Assembly: GCA_945859605.1 (NCBI GenBank)
Contig: OX243817.1
Coordinates: 34,932,968-34,996,967 of the forward strand
DNA length: 64,000 bases
Reading direction: 5' to 3'
Source: Lumbricus rubellus
Taxonomy: Eukaryota; Annelida; Clitellata; Crassiclitellata; Lumbricidae
Part shown: positions 43,987 to 56,297 of the stretch, in pieces
Position numbering within the stretch: the first letter of the stretch is position 1
How the letters are laid out: each line of letters starts with the position of its first letter
The notes under the pieces: model-generated
Seen by the model: only the letters and a program-made list of their open reading frames with translations
Databases searched by the model: none
Told to the model about the DNA's origin: nothing
Program-made: the position numbers and the translations under genes

Positions 43987-44223
43987 CAGTGCTTAAAGTG
44001 TGAAAAAATAAGTGCCTGGACGCCCCTTACCCTCCCATACTGTGCTGGGCTGCTGGCCAATAAGTGGCAAGACGGAGTTCAGATTTTAAAATAAGTGCCT
44101 GGACGCCCCTTACCCTCCCATACTGTGCTGGGCTGCTGGCCAATAAGTGGCAGGACGGAGTTCAGATTTTAAAATAAGTGCATGGACGCCGTCCATGACC
44201 GTCCAGCCACACTTTAAGCCCTG
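43987..44223. mobile_element. hAT-type MITE with an internal 83 bp duplication
   Basis: Termini CAGTGCTTAAAGTGTG and CACACTTTAAGCCCTG. An 83 bp segment (44008-44090) is repeated at 44091-44173 and begins a third time. No clear target duplication. A related partial copy lies at 54929-55030. Confidence 0.7.
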
Positions 44224-44780
44224 TGTATTGCCATTTAAAACGTTTATTCCGAGTCCCAACTTCCTACCTCTGTCACGCACGATGTTCTGTCTGCCAGGCC
44301 CTGCAGTTTGTACGGCGGCCCTGCGATCATGACAATAAATTATCATCAGCAAAACGCAGACTGATAGATATTAATTTTGTCCATCTTAGTATCACCTAGT
44401 ATCAGCATACTACAATGAGTCCATCACGGTCGGCGCTGCAATACAAAATCAAAGGCAGGCCCATTGTATTTTAATGTAGACTAATGTTATAAGTGTCTGA
44501 GTTCGCTTCGGTTCCGTCTGACCTGTTTTAACCGCAACATTTAGGACAGCGCTCTGCTGCAAAGGAGTATGATTTCAATGGTGCTGTCATGTTGAAATGT
44601 ATACGTACGATATTGTGCATTTTAATTTTTATTCCACCACAAAGGTTCCACGACAACTGGTCCTCCGACAACTCGTCCACCGAAATAGAAACCGAATTAA
44701 TGAGGAAGCGCTTGAGAAATGGAATGTGGATAATTTGTCAAGGTTTTGAGTCGTTTCAGAATATAGTCGTCACCTGAACG
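44224..44780. other. Intergenic, nothing recognised
   Basis: 44650-44690 has CGACAACTGG/CGACAACTCG words; otherwise featureless. Confidence 0.35.
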
Positions 44781-44788
44781 CCTGTAAG

Positions 44789-45165
44789 CAGGGATGCAAT
44801 CAAAGGTATACGCGAGTATACGGCGTAGTATCGTAATATGTAGGCCCTATGCCTATACTTACCTCCGGGGGAAAAAACGGCATCGTACACTCACCTCCCG
44901 AAAAGTAGGGTTTACGCGGGTAAAAAGCAGGGTACACCGTACACGCTAGTAAATCAGAGTGTATGTGGAAAAAGTAGACGAATTGATAAAATTTTCCCGA
45001 GATTTTGGCCGGATGACTAAAAAAGTCATTAACTTTTCCAGATGGCGAATTTATGAAAATTTCCCGACAGTTTGGTCGTCAGGAATTTCGGGCTCAAAAA
45101 TAGTCAGATTTCTTCCCGGTCAGCGTGTACTCACCTCAAAATGTACCAGTACTGCAACAGCCCTG
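44789..45165. mobile_element. hAT-type MITE, 377 bp
   Basis: Termini CAGGGATGCAATC and GCAACAGCCCTG, flanked by exact 8 bp duplications CCTGTAAG at 44781-44788 and 45166-45173. Confidence 0.85.
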
Positions 45166-45173
45166 CCTGTAAG

Positions 45174-45780
45174 CTCGTTCCAGGCGACAGCTTGGAGAAA
45201 AGAATTAAACCATGGATTTTTGCATGAGTTTCTGGTTTAGTGATGATTGGAGCGTGTTTGTTGAGGAGTTCGGACATGGTACAGTCAGTTGTACGCAGAC
45301 AGGAGATCATTTGGGTCTGTTGGAGGATTTGGGAGAAGAGAAGAGGATTCAAGATCGAGTTTGAATGCATCAAGGTCGATGGAGCTGAAGCGGCGGAAAG
45401 AGCATTGTTTGGGCGGAGGGCGAGGAGATGGTTCGATATTGAGTTGAGTGAAGATAGGGTAATGATCAGAGGATGAGTTGAGTTCACTGCAGCTGAGGAT
45501 CGGTGATAGGACGGATGAGACGCAAGAGATGACTAAGTCGAGAGTATGGTCATATCTCTGAGTTGCATGGGAATGAAACATGTTGAGTCAGATTGAAAGC
45601 AGTCAGAGTGGAAAGGAACTGGCTTACAAATGGAACGGCGGGGTTGTCGACGTGGATGTTGAAATCGCCAGTGATGACATATAATTGTTGTTACAGCGAC
45701 AGATAGAAATGAATTGAATTCTTCGAGAAAATGACTGTTTTTGCAGAGTAGGATGAGGCTAGCACTTTTGTAAGGCGCCA
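45174..45780 (-). mobile_element. LINE endonuclease fragment, frameshifted
   Basis: Minus-strand pieces include GDFNIHVDNPAVPFVSQFL, TQRYDHTLDLVISCVSS and SSDHYPIFTQLN, the last two catalytic blocks of an AP-type endonuclease, then ELLNKHAPIITK. The frames are broken. It is a different family from the 4 kb LINE. Confidence 0.8.
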
Positions 45781-47039
45781 TAGAGTGTCTATTTAATATT
45801 AATAGCCTACATGCAAGTTCGACATGTTTAGGAATACTTATAGATCTATCTTACAGTATGTAGCCCTACCAATGATAGTAGTATGGCTGCATAACTGCAA
45901 AACAGCCCTGCTTTGCGGTTTGATTTATTATTGATCAGGTACATGTACATGTAGGTCCCATCTGCAGGAGGCTACAAACACTACTTCTCCATGTTTTGAC
46001 ATCCCCCGTATTATAGGCAATGGGCATCCGTTAAGGGGCATTGTTTCCTGCCTACAGAGGAGGAATAGTCGGTCCTGCTTCTAGGTTGCAATGCAATGTA
46101 AACAACCCATTTTGTCAGAGAGCTTTCAGTTTATAGCATACACTGCCATAGAATCCATTGAATTTACTAATGAACGCATGAGCGTCCGCAGGAATTTTCT
46201 AGGGGCGCAGTCTTTAATAGCAGTCGCAGTGACTATTTTGAGTGCCGAAAGCAACCGATCCCTCCACCTTCGAAGGCTTCGACACTGGCTCCTTCTGCGC
46301 TGGCTCCACCTCGATCCGCTGTCACGACCCAGTCTACGAAAAAAATTATAGACATGATTGTCGAAAAACTATTATGATAATAATTAAGCATGACTGAAAT
46401 CTAACGTTATTCTTGAAATAACGATTTCAATCGTCAGATTTATCACTCTACCTGTCACCTGTGAACCTGTCTTTGTCGTTTAAAAAATGTTGAATGTAGA
46501 CTTATCAAGTTATCATGCAGACGCCTGTTAAACATCGTCACTGCTGGTTGAACGAATTCATTTTTTTATCTTCGTTACTTAGCCTACTGAATGACCTGTT
46601 CAATGACGCGTGTTGTAAGTCAATGAAATCTGCACAATGCACATCCGTATTGACAGACGGATGGAGCTCTGCGTGGCTTAACACTTCACTCAAACCCGTG
46701 TCTTCCCATGACCGCCCCAACCCCTCTTTATAATAGGCATACAGACTATAAAGCGTACATAGACCTACTCAAAATAAAAGAAGTAAAGTTGAAAGACTTA
46801 GGCCAAGCTTTGCCGCACTACTGCTATGCGTTTATTTCCGGTGCAGAGGTGTCACCATACTGTTTGGTCACCATATCCACAATCCACATAGAGGAGTCAA
46901 AGCTGCTCTTGCTTCTGTCTGCGTGAAGGTTAGACGCTGTAGAATTAGGCGTAGACCTAGATCAGAGGAGGAACCGAGATAACGAGAAACGCGCGAAATA
47001 CATGTGGGCGTGGCGCTACTTTCTTTATACGCTCATGAA
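45781..47039. other. Intergenic, nothing recognised
   Basis: No supported gene; short plus-strand frames at 46091, 46515 and 46708 have no recognisable motif. Confidence 0.4.
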
Positions 47040-47502
47040 TAAATCGTGAACTTAACCTTTCGAGGCTTGCTCACATTTCAACTTATCAACTTCAATTCGG
47101 CTCACAATCGTTTCCAGCCTTCTGTCACTCCCACCCTCATATCTCGCCATCTCGATCATCTCCATTGGATTACAACGTATGACAACGCCTTCACTTGCAG
47201 CCAGAAACACTGTTGCTGCTTTAATCATTGTGGTGACGACGCTGTAGCCTATTAATTTGTCACTGATATTACCAATATGAAATAAATAAAATCAAAATAA
47301 ATTATTAACCTCAATTGAGCGTCATGTGACATTCCTGCTTTTTTTAACTACTTTTGACTTTTTAGAATTAGGTTCCCAATCGAATGGTGTCTCTGAGAAA
47401 TCGACATCAAAACAAAGCAAAGCAAAAGTCATCAGAATGAACAGAACTGAACATAGGAGAAGTTTTTCGTTCCAACGATCAGTTTAGCAGATAGCTGAAG
47501 TC

Positions 47503-48656
47503 CAGGGGCGGATCCAGGGGGGGGCCAATCCGGCCATGGCCCCCCCCATTCCAAATCTCCATGGGACGTGGCCCCCCCCATTCATGGTCACCCAAAAGAT
47601 TTTTTGCAGGGGATCAGTCCTGGCCAGGAGAATTAATATATAAATGTATTTAAAATCTAAGCCTCTCAGACAATTACATTGTCTTAATATAAAGCAACGA
47701 AAAGAAATAATCTTTCAACAGTATCCGACTATAATTTATAGCAGGGGTGTCAAAGAGCTGGCCCGCGGGCCATTTCTGGCCCGCCGACGATTTTTTTCTG
47801 GCCCGCGGAGCCTTCCCTAAAGATTAAAAAATTATTTTAAATGTTGTCAAAATTTAATAAGAAGCGAAAAGGGGACATTGAATCAAGATCTTTTCGTGAT
47901 ATTTAGACTTTTCTGGGAATTGGTTGACCAAGCCTGGAGATCCCTCTCAGATCACTACCCAATTTTGCTCAGGAGCTTCGACACCCTGGCCCGCCACATG
48001 TTAGAACATGTTCACACTGGCCCGCCACTTGTTAAAAGATGTTCAAACTGGCCCGCCACTAAAAAAAGGTTTGACACCCCTGATTTATGGCATACAATGT
48101 ATGTTATTCGTGTATATATCCATAGTAAAATGTAAAAATATTAACACCAATAAACACAATTAAAACCAATAGCAACTAACTATTAATTACAAAGCAAGTT
48201 AACACTAACAATAGTATTATGAATTAATTTATTTTTTTCCAAATGCAACTTGTTAAGTTTTGAATTTAGTCTATATGTGCAAGAAACTGCGGTGAATGAT
48301 CACACATGTTTACTTCTTGTTCTTATTTATTTCTTACTATGTTTCATTCAGTGGTGGGACGTATTTTATTTACTGTAGTCTTAAAAATAATATAATACAG
48401 TGAGGTCTATTCATACTTTAACTTGGAAATGTTTTGAGCATTCTGTGCTTCATATTACAAATACATAAATACTTTAAAAAATACTTTTGTTTGCCATTAA
48501 TAACAGCTAATAGGAGCAATGTTGTATGCTGTATGCAGTAGACCTACAATAGCTATTATTCACTATTATTATTTATCGGGAAAGTCTCTGGTTATGGCCC
48601 TAAGCCAGATATAACATACACCCATGATCCATAACATAGCCATAATGTCATGGATA

Positions 48657-48687
<31 letters not shown>

Positions 48688-50406
48688 TATATGCAGTCTA
48701 CCAGGCAACATTTGCAATGCAACTTGTCAACCAACTGTCCACTGCCAGTGTGTGCCTTCACTTCAATCTGAGACTCAAATGTAAGCCTCTTGCACAATTG
48801 CATTGTGAAATAAAAACTTTGGAAACCCCTTTCACGAATAAGAGTTTGATCTATGCTTCTAAAAAACCTTAATTTACCTATTTGCTCAAGAAAGGAGCAC
48901 TCCTGGCCCCTTTTTCTACAAATTTTCTTGTGTCAGTTTCAAAATCGATTGTTCTAGCAATATTATACTCAAAGGCTTCAAAGGTCAACCTGGCCAAATC
49001 CACAAGATGTTAATTAGATATTGTAGATCTTCAAACATTTAAATTATCATTTTGTGTTTGATAAATGATCTCTTTGCAGAAGCTACCGCTGATGGAATTG
49101 TCAACAGTAAGCCCATGCGTTACCTGACACACATTTGGAAATAACTTTGAAGGATTTTTTTTATATTATGTTAAAAGTTCAACAGGTTCAATGGGTACAT
49201 CAAAAAGTTGCCTGTTATAGGCCTACCGATGGTAGGCTAAAATGTTCAATTTATTTTCCAAATCCTGACCCTTATGGAATGCAGGATAAAGCTAGAGCTT
49301 TTCCTGCTAAATTACATGTAGGCCTAGGCTAATACATGATTATTTAACTCTGGGTAAAGGGTTTAATTCTTGTGCAAATATCTAAATAAAATATGCAAAA
49401 AAATTGAAAAAATTTGATTGCAAGCTCCTCCTAGCCCCTGAAAATGTATGGCCAATTTTTAAATCTGTGGGTTCTTGGGGGCCTTAGCCCCTAGCCCTGA
49501 TAAACTCCGTGCATGTCTATAAGAGTGCATTCCTTGTATTATAGGCTACATGTATACTGCATATACTGAATTGTTTTTAGCAATCTGATACAATCCTCTG
49601 TTAAAATGAGTGTTACTTACTCTTAATATTTGCACAAATACTATTTTTGTTCAACCGAATAGCTTCTCTCCAGCGCTATCTTTCAAATTTTAAACTCAAA
49701 TTTTAAAATGTTTTGGTTCTGTTATTTGAACACCTGGTAAAACAACATCGTTACTACATGACTTTCAGATTTTGACCCCCCCAAATTTATTAGTTCTTGG
49801 CTGGTTTGTGTACCATTTGTTATTATTTAACTGCAAAGTGTGTTCTGGTAATTCAGGACCATCTTAGAAAACAGGGATAAGCTGATACTTGTGCTGAAAA
49901 GTCAGCTTATGTAATATAATTATACTCATGTCTGACGTTATTCACTATAATAACCCAGCAACAGCAAAACTGAGCCGCTGAACTCGATACATAATATAGA
50001 TATTATTAATATTGTAATTATATATATTTTTTATTAGTACTGAACAAATTGAGTAATTCTGTTCAAATGACATCTCACAAGAGCACTGTTGCAGTGTGGA
50101 AATTTAAAAAAACCTATTTTTAAAGTATAGTCTATATTTATTGAGATCTTGTGGCACTCTTATAAGCACTGAAAATACAGCTATTTTGCTAAGAAAACAG
50201 CTTAAAATGCTACAATTGCATGTGAAAATTCAAAAAGTTTCTGGTGGGGAGGGGATATCCCCCTCCCCATACCCCTCCCTCACCACTCTCACCCCCAGAG
50301 GGGGGGGACTAAATTAAACTCTGGTTTCGGCCAAACGACAAAAAAATTCCGACCCAGGCCCAAAATTTTTTGGCCCCCCCTTCGAAAATTCCTGTATCCG
50401 CCCCTG
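47503..50406. mobile_element. 2.9 kb non-autonomous hAT-like element
   Basis: Left CAGGGGCGGATCCAGG and right CCTGTATCCGCCCCTG. Flanks are AGCTGAAG (47493-47500) and AGCTGAAC (50407-50414) with an extra TC at the left. No transposase-like frame is visible. A younger MITE sits inside at 47742-48082, and an (TA)n run is at 48655-48682. Confidence 0.75.
47742..48082. mobile_element. Nested hAT-type MITE, 341 bp
   Basis: Termini CAGGGGTGTCAAAGAG and GGTTTGACACCCCTG, flanked by ATTTATAG (47734-47741) and ATTTATGG (48083-48090). Internal CTGGCCCGCCAC words repeat several times. Confidence 0.85.
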
Positions 50407-50868
50407 AGCTGAACACTTGTCCAATAATATGCTGGGCCTAGACTTATAGAAGCTTAATGCAAAATTTCAAAACCGAACAGATCAACACACGATAAGCTGC
50501 ATTCACATAATACTAAGCTTATACTGTAGGCCTACATAATTATGCTTAGGTGCTGTTTATTTTATTATGAGTGCAGTGACCCGGATGCTAACTTTTTAAA
50601 ATTCAATATGGCCTACTTAGACCTGCTGCAGCTGTGGCCATCGAATGAATGCAATATGGCTGTATCCGTTGCGATGTGCAAATATTCTGCGTCGGCTAGA
50701 CGATTATTATTTGAAATAATAAAGCAAATGACGAGCAGCTTGAAGCTGAAAATAATTAGGACTATTAGGCTATCTGGCTGTCGGTTTTTCCTGCATCAAT
50801 TTTAGGATCTGTCAGGGCTGTCAATGCCTGCTGCTGTCATTTAGCCGATTCTGATGTAATCTTTCGCT

Positions 50869-51546
50869 CAGTGGCGTAGCAATAGGGCGTGCAACCTGTG
50901 CAGTGCACGAGGGCCCCCGGCTGTCAGGGGCCCCCGGGTTCATAGTCAATTTTTAACTTTAAGGATATTCTGAATGTATTCAAACCTACATGTACATCTA
51001 CAGCGTACACACTCAGTAATTTTTTGGGTTTCAGCCGAAAGGTCCATGATTAGGCCTAGTCTACCTTATTATAAATATCTTTACTCTTTGCAGTCTTAGG
51101 ACGGAAGTAGTTGTGCTGACGTATAAACATAATTGTGTTATAGTCTACGCGTCTACGCAAACGCGTTTAAAATATATTATCTTCGTAGTAAAATGTAAAA
51201 TTTATATAGGATAAACTATTTAAGTAGGGTCTATGGGTGATTGATGATTAATACTTCAGGAGATGAAGCAATTTTTGTGATTACTTGTGTAGGTTATGAT
51301 ATTCTAGTTCAATTTTTCTCTGCTGATATGGAGAAGAATATGTTTCATTAGATAAATTTGTTAAAATAATAAAAAATGTTTCTAGTTTATTTTCATTTAA
51401 CTTTGGTGTGAAATATGCAAATTTCGTAAGGGAACCAGACGTTTTGCACAGCTTTGTTGTTTGAAATCGAATGGAGTTTTAAGCATTTAAGGGGCCCACC
51501 ACCCAAGCTCTGCACAGGGGCCCCCCAAGACCTTGCTACGCCACTG
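50869..51546. mobile_element. hAT-type MITE, 678 bp
   Basis: Termini CAGTGGCGTAGCAA and TTGCTACGCCACTG with exact 8 bp duplications CTTTCGCT at 50861-50868 and 51547-51554. Confidence 0.9.
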
Positions 51547-52510
51547 CTTTCGCTTTTATATCTATCTAAATATTATTATTGTCCAATGCCCCAGTTTTGG
51601 CGTTGATGTCACACAAGTTGGACTGATGAAGAGAAATCTCGCTAAATAGAAGTCGGATTGATGAAAATAATTTTCACCTAAGAGAAGATGGATTGATGAA
51701 AAGATTCTCGCGTATAGGCCTACTGAAACTGGATTGTAGATCTACAACAATTATAATAGTTATTTTAAATGGACTTTGGATTGATAAAAAAAGGTTGTTG
51801 CTCAATAGAATCTGGGTTGAATAAATGAATTCTTGCCTAAATGGAAGCTGGATTGATGAAAGGATTCTTGCCAGAGTAGAAGTCGGATTGATTAAACAAA
51901 TAATAATGCAGCAACGGGCGAATAATTTAGAACGATAAAGCGATCGATGACCTGATTTTGAAGCTGTGTAAGAAACCCTCGATATAGGCCTAACCACGTG
52001 TGTCTATGTCTTTTTGGTGCATCACATGTGCAGTTTTTGGAGCATCTTAAGAAAATTCATCACTGATAAAGCCCCGATTTAATCAAACTTGGACAATCAG
52101 ACCAAATAACGGTCATTCACTAAGATAGCCTACTGAAAGGCTCTTGCTGTAGGCCTAATGGCTCATTTTTCTGACTTCCCGATAAATAGCCGTAGGCCTA
52201 AGCTTATTCCTATTCGTGGTTATTTGACCGTTCTTTCTCACGTTTAACCATGGATTTTCCATTGCGACATTCTCAGGAATGTCTGCTTCAAAATCCAGAA
52301 ATTTTCGATAAAACGCAGTTTTTCTGCAAAGAGAAAGAGATAGCCTACCGTACAGAAGTATTTCAATAGCCTTTGTTTTCGCTTACTGGCAAACCAAGAA
52401 CTGTTGAATTGCACCGAAATTTTTCGTTAGCCTACTGTAGGTCTAAACATGCCAATTCGTTCGTCCTTAATCCACTTCTACAACACATTATACCAACTCT
52501 GTAGTCCATT

Positions 52511-52789
52511 GTGACAATAATTATGCATTGCAATATCACGTAGGCCTACTGGATTGACCCGGTAGGCTATCACAGTAAATTGTGAAGTCAGAAGAGGGAC
52601 AATTTAATGAATCCCAACCTTGGGCTCCTCAATTATAGTTAACAGTTTAATTTTTCATCATTGTGTATTTAATTGGTTACCAAGCCTGATGTAGCAATCA
52701 ACATTAGAATATGGCTTATAGGAATAGTGGGGCCGATAGACATTCGAGGACGAGACAAGATGTGCAGCACCTTGCTTTTCGCTTACTGA
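52511..52789. other. Intergenic, nothing recognised
   Basis: No supported feature. Confidence 0.35.
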
Positions 52790-52874
52790 GAAACTGTTGA
52801 ATTTCACCGAAATTTTCGTCAGCCTAGACTAGTGTAGCCTAAGCCTAAATATGCCAATTCGTTCGTCCTTAATC
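52790..52874. repeat. Local second copy of the distal end of the upstream unit
   Basis: TTTCGCTTACTG through ATGCCAATTCGTTCGTCCTT repeats 52380-52475. It resumes at 54894 (CCTTAATCCACTTCTACAAC) after an insertion. Confidence 0.75.
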
Positions 52875-53659
52875 CAGGGCTTTTTAGCGTACAGTTCTAC
52901 ATGGATTTGTGCAGTTGTAAAAGCATGTTTGTGCAGTTAAAAAATATTTAGAAAGTTCATTGTCTTCCGATTTGGAATAATAGCCTACGCTATTTTAAAA
53001 AGACAGCTAGAGGTGCATATTATAATAGGCCTATTGCAAGTTTTGTGATTGAAGTTTGCAGCTAGGCCTATAAGCTTTGAAACCAGCCCAACAAAATTAA
53101 TAGGTCCTACCTTATTTTGCAACTATGCTGACAGTAGAAAAACTGAGTGGAGGACTTCAATTTCGTTCGCAAGTTGGCGCAGTGCTATTTTGACGTTGGT
53201 CTCGTTAAAATTACCCGACGTCTGTTAGTACCAACGCCGCAAGTTTCTGGAATAATTTCACTTACTTTTCATTCTCTTCATTTTTAAAATACTTGACACG
53301 TAGGTCATTTGATATTTAGGCCTAATGGCACTGGTTTGCGCCGATTATAAATAACTGATGTAAATTGGCTACTAGATGTTGTTGAGAGTTAATGAAATTC
53401 GCGTTCGTAGCCTACTCCGATCTACTTTTAAACTTTTGCGTGTCCGGAAGTTTGAATATTTTGGACGCGGAAAAAGGAAATTTCAGTGAAATATTTGTTA
53501 AAGACGTGTCATTAATTATGTCTAGTGGAGCTATCGGACCACCGATAACAAATTGAAACAGTTTTTACTGTCCTTTTCTAGTATTTCGTCAACGTCGGTC
53601 GCAAGTGGTAAGTGTTCAATCACTATTCACTACACCTAAGGTGTTAATTATGGATTATA

Positions 53660-54262
53660 CGTTGTAGAAACTACGGTAAACGTGTATTTTAGCGTAGGAA
53701 ATTATTTTCACGCTTATAATCGCACAAAAAGCGCCGAAAATTATTTATGCCAACGTGCTATTGCCTAACTGATGTATTATTATACTTGGAATTCTATTTA
53801 AAAAAAGAAGGAAATCCAATAAAATTTGTAATATTTCGTCATAACAAACCGCCGAACCAAGTTGTTGTTCAATTGCGACCCTTTACGGAAGTGGCATGCG
53901 GCAAGTGTGCAATAAGATAGCACGCAAAAATAAATAAGTAAGTAAGTAAAAGTCCAGCTTTTCAATTGCATCAGTTGTTTTATGAATCCAACTTCTGTTT
54001 CAATCTACGGTTTGGGCTCGTACTCCAACTTCCGGTCAGATGTTGGGTTCAATGGCGATTGCAACGGCGATTTTGCATGGGAAATGTGACATTTAAAAAA
54101 CATATTTTCTGTCAATATTCGTATTCTTACCAAAATTTAAGTATGCTTTTAGATGAGTTAGACAATTGCACGTCATTAGGAATAATTTTCGGCGCTGTTT
54201 TGCGATTATAAGCGTGAAAATAATTTCCGATGCTAAAATACACGTTCTCCGAAACTACACTA
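53660..54262. mobile_element. Nested MITE with roughly 90 bp inverted ends
   Basis: ACGTGTATTTTAGCGTAGGA, AAATTATTTTCACGCTTATA and GCGCCGAAAATTATT at 53680-53745 recur in reverse complement at 54180-54245. Confidence 0.75.
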
Positions 54263-54273
54263 GGGGCGCGGAC

Positions 54274-54740
54274 GACTAAAAAAGGTGTATTCAGAAATTT
54301 TGACAACTAAAAAAAGGTGTCTTTAGAAATTTTGACAAAGTTCTAAAAAACGTGTCTTTAGAAATTTTGACACTTAAAAAGGTGTCTTCAGAAATTTTGA
54401 CAACTAAGATAAGGTGTCTTCAGAAATTTTTTACAACTAAGAAAAGGTGACTTTAGAAATTTTGACAACTAAAAAAGATGTCTTCAGAAATGTTGACAAC
54501 TAAAAATATGTCTTTTTAATAGAAATGTTGACGTCTAAAAAGATGTCTTTAGAAATTTTGACAACTAAAAAAGGTGTTTTTTTAGAAATTTTGACAACTA
54601 AAAAAAGTTGTCTTTAGAAACTTTGACGACTAAAATAAGGTGTCTTCAGAAGATTTGACGACTATACAAAGGTGTCTTCAGACATTTTTACGACTAAAAA
54701 AGGTGTTTTCAGACATTTTTACGACTAAAGAAAGTCGTCA
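54274..54740. repeat. Roughly 31-34 bp minisatellite
   Basis: About 14 units of AAAAAGGTGTCTTTAGAAAT followed by TTTGACAACTA, with frequent 1-2 bp variation. Confidence 0.93.
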
Positions 54741-54767
54741 GAAATTCTCCGCCGAAACCCCCCCCCC

Positions 54768-54850
54768 CCCAATCAAATTCTGGCTACGGCCTTGGAAATC
54801 AAATCCTGGCTACGGCCTTGGAAATCAAATCCTGGCTACGGCCTTGGAGG
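54768..54850. repeat. 26 bp tandem repeat, three units
   Basis: AAATCAAATCCTGGCTACGG plus CCTTGG, three times. CTGGCTACGGCCTTG also ends the MITE at 40.87 kb, so this may be a reduplicated hAT terminus. Confidence 0.9.
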
Positions 54851-54928
54851 CTGGGGAAGTTGTGCAGTTCTAAAATTTAATTAAAAAACCGTGCCTTAAT
54901 CCACTTCTACAACACATTATACACAGGG

Positions 54929-55030
54929 CTTAAAGATTAGTGTGGCAGGACGGTCATGGTCGGCGTCCTGGCACTTATTTTCGAATCTGTATGCCGTCCT
55001 GCCACTTATTTGGCCAGCACACCTGAGTGT
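54929..55030. mobile_element. Partial hAT-type MITE
   Basis: CAGGGCTTAAAGATTAGTGT and TGGCAGGACGGTCATGG match the reverse end of the MITE at 43987-44223. Confidence 0.6.
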
Positions 55031-55075
55031 GTGAACTACAGAAAAAAACAGCCGGCGGTTAGACTTTGATCCACG

Positions 55076-55145
55076 TTGGGGCGGTGGTGTAGTGGTGGCG
55101 TCGTTGCCTTGGAGCCGTAACGTTCGAGGTTAATGAGTGGCGTAG
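55076..55145 (+). mobile_element. tRNA-like SINE head
   Basis: GGGGCGGTGGTGTAGTGGTG resembles an A box and GTTCGAGGTTA a B box at the expected spacing. No intact tRNA acceptor stem, so a SINE fragment is more likely than a tRNA gene. Confidence 0.45.
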
Positions 55146-56163
55146 GCCTACTTATTTCGTTTGTTTTTCGCAAAAACTCTATAGACCGTTGGTTGTCTTG
55201 AAGAAAACAATGGGTATGACTAACGCACTTTTGTACTGAAGGACCAACTTGCTGTTTACTATGAATTTGGACTCTATTTCAGTCGAATATAAATTGAAAT
55301 GTTCTCTCATCTGTTACGTAGGGCCTAATATAGTATTTCTTGTGAATAATTATAAGCTTCTCAGTTGGTTGTCAATATTATATATATAGCTTATTATTTC
55401 ATTGCAATGGCTACAGGGCTCATGGCTATTACAATCAATGGAGAAGGTTTATCTGTAGGAGGGTCATAAACGTATGTGGTGGCTAGAGCCTATAGTAGCA
55501 ACGAAAACTACATGCAATGGAGAACTGGAGGCACTTCATATGCGTTTTGAATAATGAACACTGACAGGATATTACAATTTAGAATCAGGAAATGGACAAA
55601 GAAATCCAAGTTTTAAAAAAATGTTCTTTTCTCTCAGGTCTTCTATTATGTTGTCCATTCAGGTCTTTTGCTGTCTTCCTCTGTGTCTTACTCCCTCCAC
55701 GTATCCGTCCAAAACGTACTCTCAGTGGGATCCACAAATCGTGATCTTGAAAACAGTGCAATTTAAGTTTTCATAATATTGTAAGAAAAATCAACTTTCT
55801 GTAACTTAGTGTGTTTATGTATGTATGCCTATAATTATTACATGTAGGCCTAGCCTTTTACGTCATGTGCGTTCTGCATGATTGAATGCGCTTAGTTGAG
55901 ATTGGGGTGAATAGGACGGCAAAGGATCGGATAGGTTAAGATAAAAATAACTAGAAACAACAGGGTATGGTGATAACATAGGTCAGGGCAGGATAGGACA
56001 ATGCAAGACCGCAAACGATTCGACAACAAAGGTTAAGACGGGATATGATAAGACAACATTGAATGAACATGGGTTTCAAGCATTGGGTTATTTTACCTGG
56101 TAATCATCGGTCAGCTATGAAATAATCACAAATTGAATTCAGTTTCGAGTTTACAATAATTAT
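55146..56163. other. Intergenic, nothing recognised
   Basis: No supported feature. Confidence 0.4.
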
Positions 56164-56169
56164 TTTATT
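56164..56169 (-). terminator. Candidate poly(A) signal of gene 6
   Basis: AATAAA on the minus strand about 129 nt after the stop at 56298. Confidence 0.5.
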
Positions 56170-56297
56170 AACATGAATACAATTCTTCTTAAGTCTATTA
56201 AATTGCTCAGCATCAAATGAAAGTTGCGTCAGACGGACATGCTTGCTCGAAGTCATTCCATAACATCAAGTCCGCTTGACGAGACGAGAAACGAAAT

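Larger units (their letters stand above)
47040..52510. repeat. Duplicated upstream unit, copy 2 (5' of gene 5), split by two insertions
   Basis: Collinear with 36600-38510 once the hAT-type elements at 47503-50406 and 50869-51546 are removed. Flanking homology resumes exactly at their ends, which confirms the insertion boundaries. The GGATTGATGAAAGGATTCT-type units are at 51610-51900. Confidence 0.8.
52875..54893. mobile_element. 2.0 kb non-autonomous hAT-like element
   Basis: Flanked by exact CCTTAATC duplications (52867-52874 and 54894-54901). Termini CAGGGCTTTTTAG and, reversed, CACGGTTTTTTAA. The paralogous empty site at about 52475 confirms the insertion. No transposase is seen. It contains a nested inverted-repeat element and minisatellites. 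Confidence 0.8.

Noticed and set aside
43979..44231. Target-site duplication for the MITE at 43987-44223
   Set aside because: The flanking octamers CCTAGCTC and TGTATTGC do not match.
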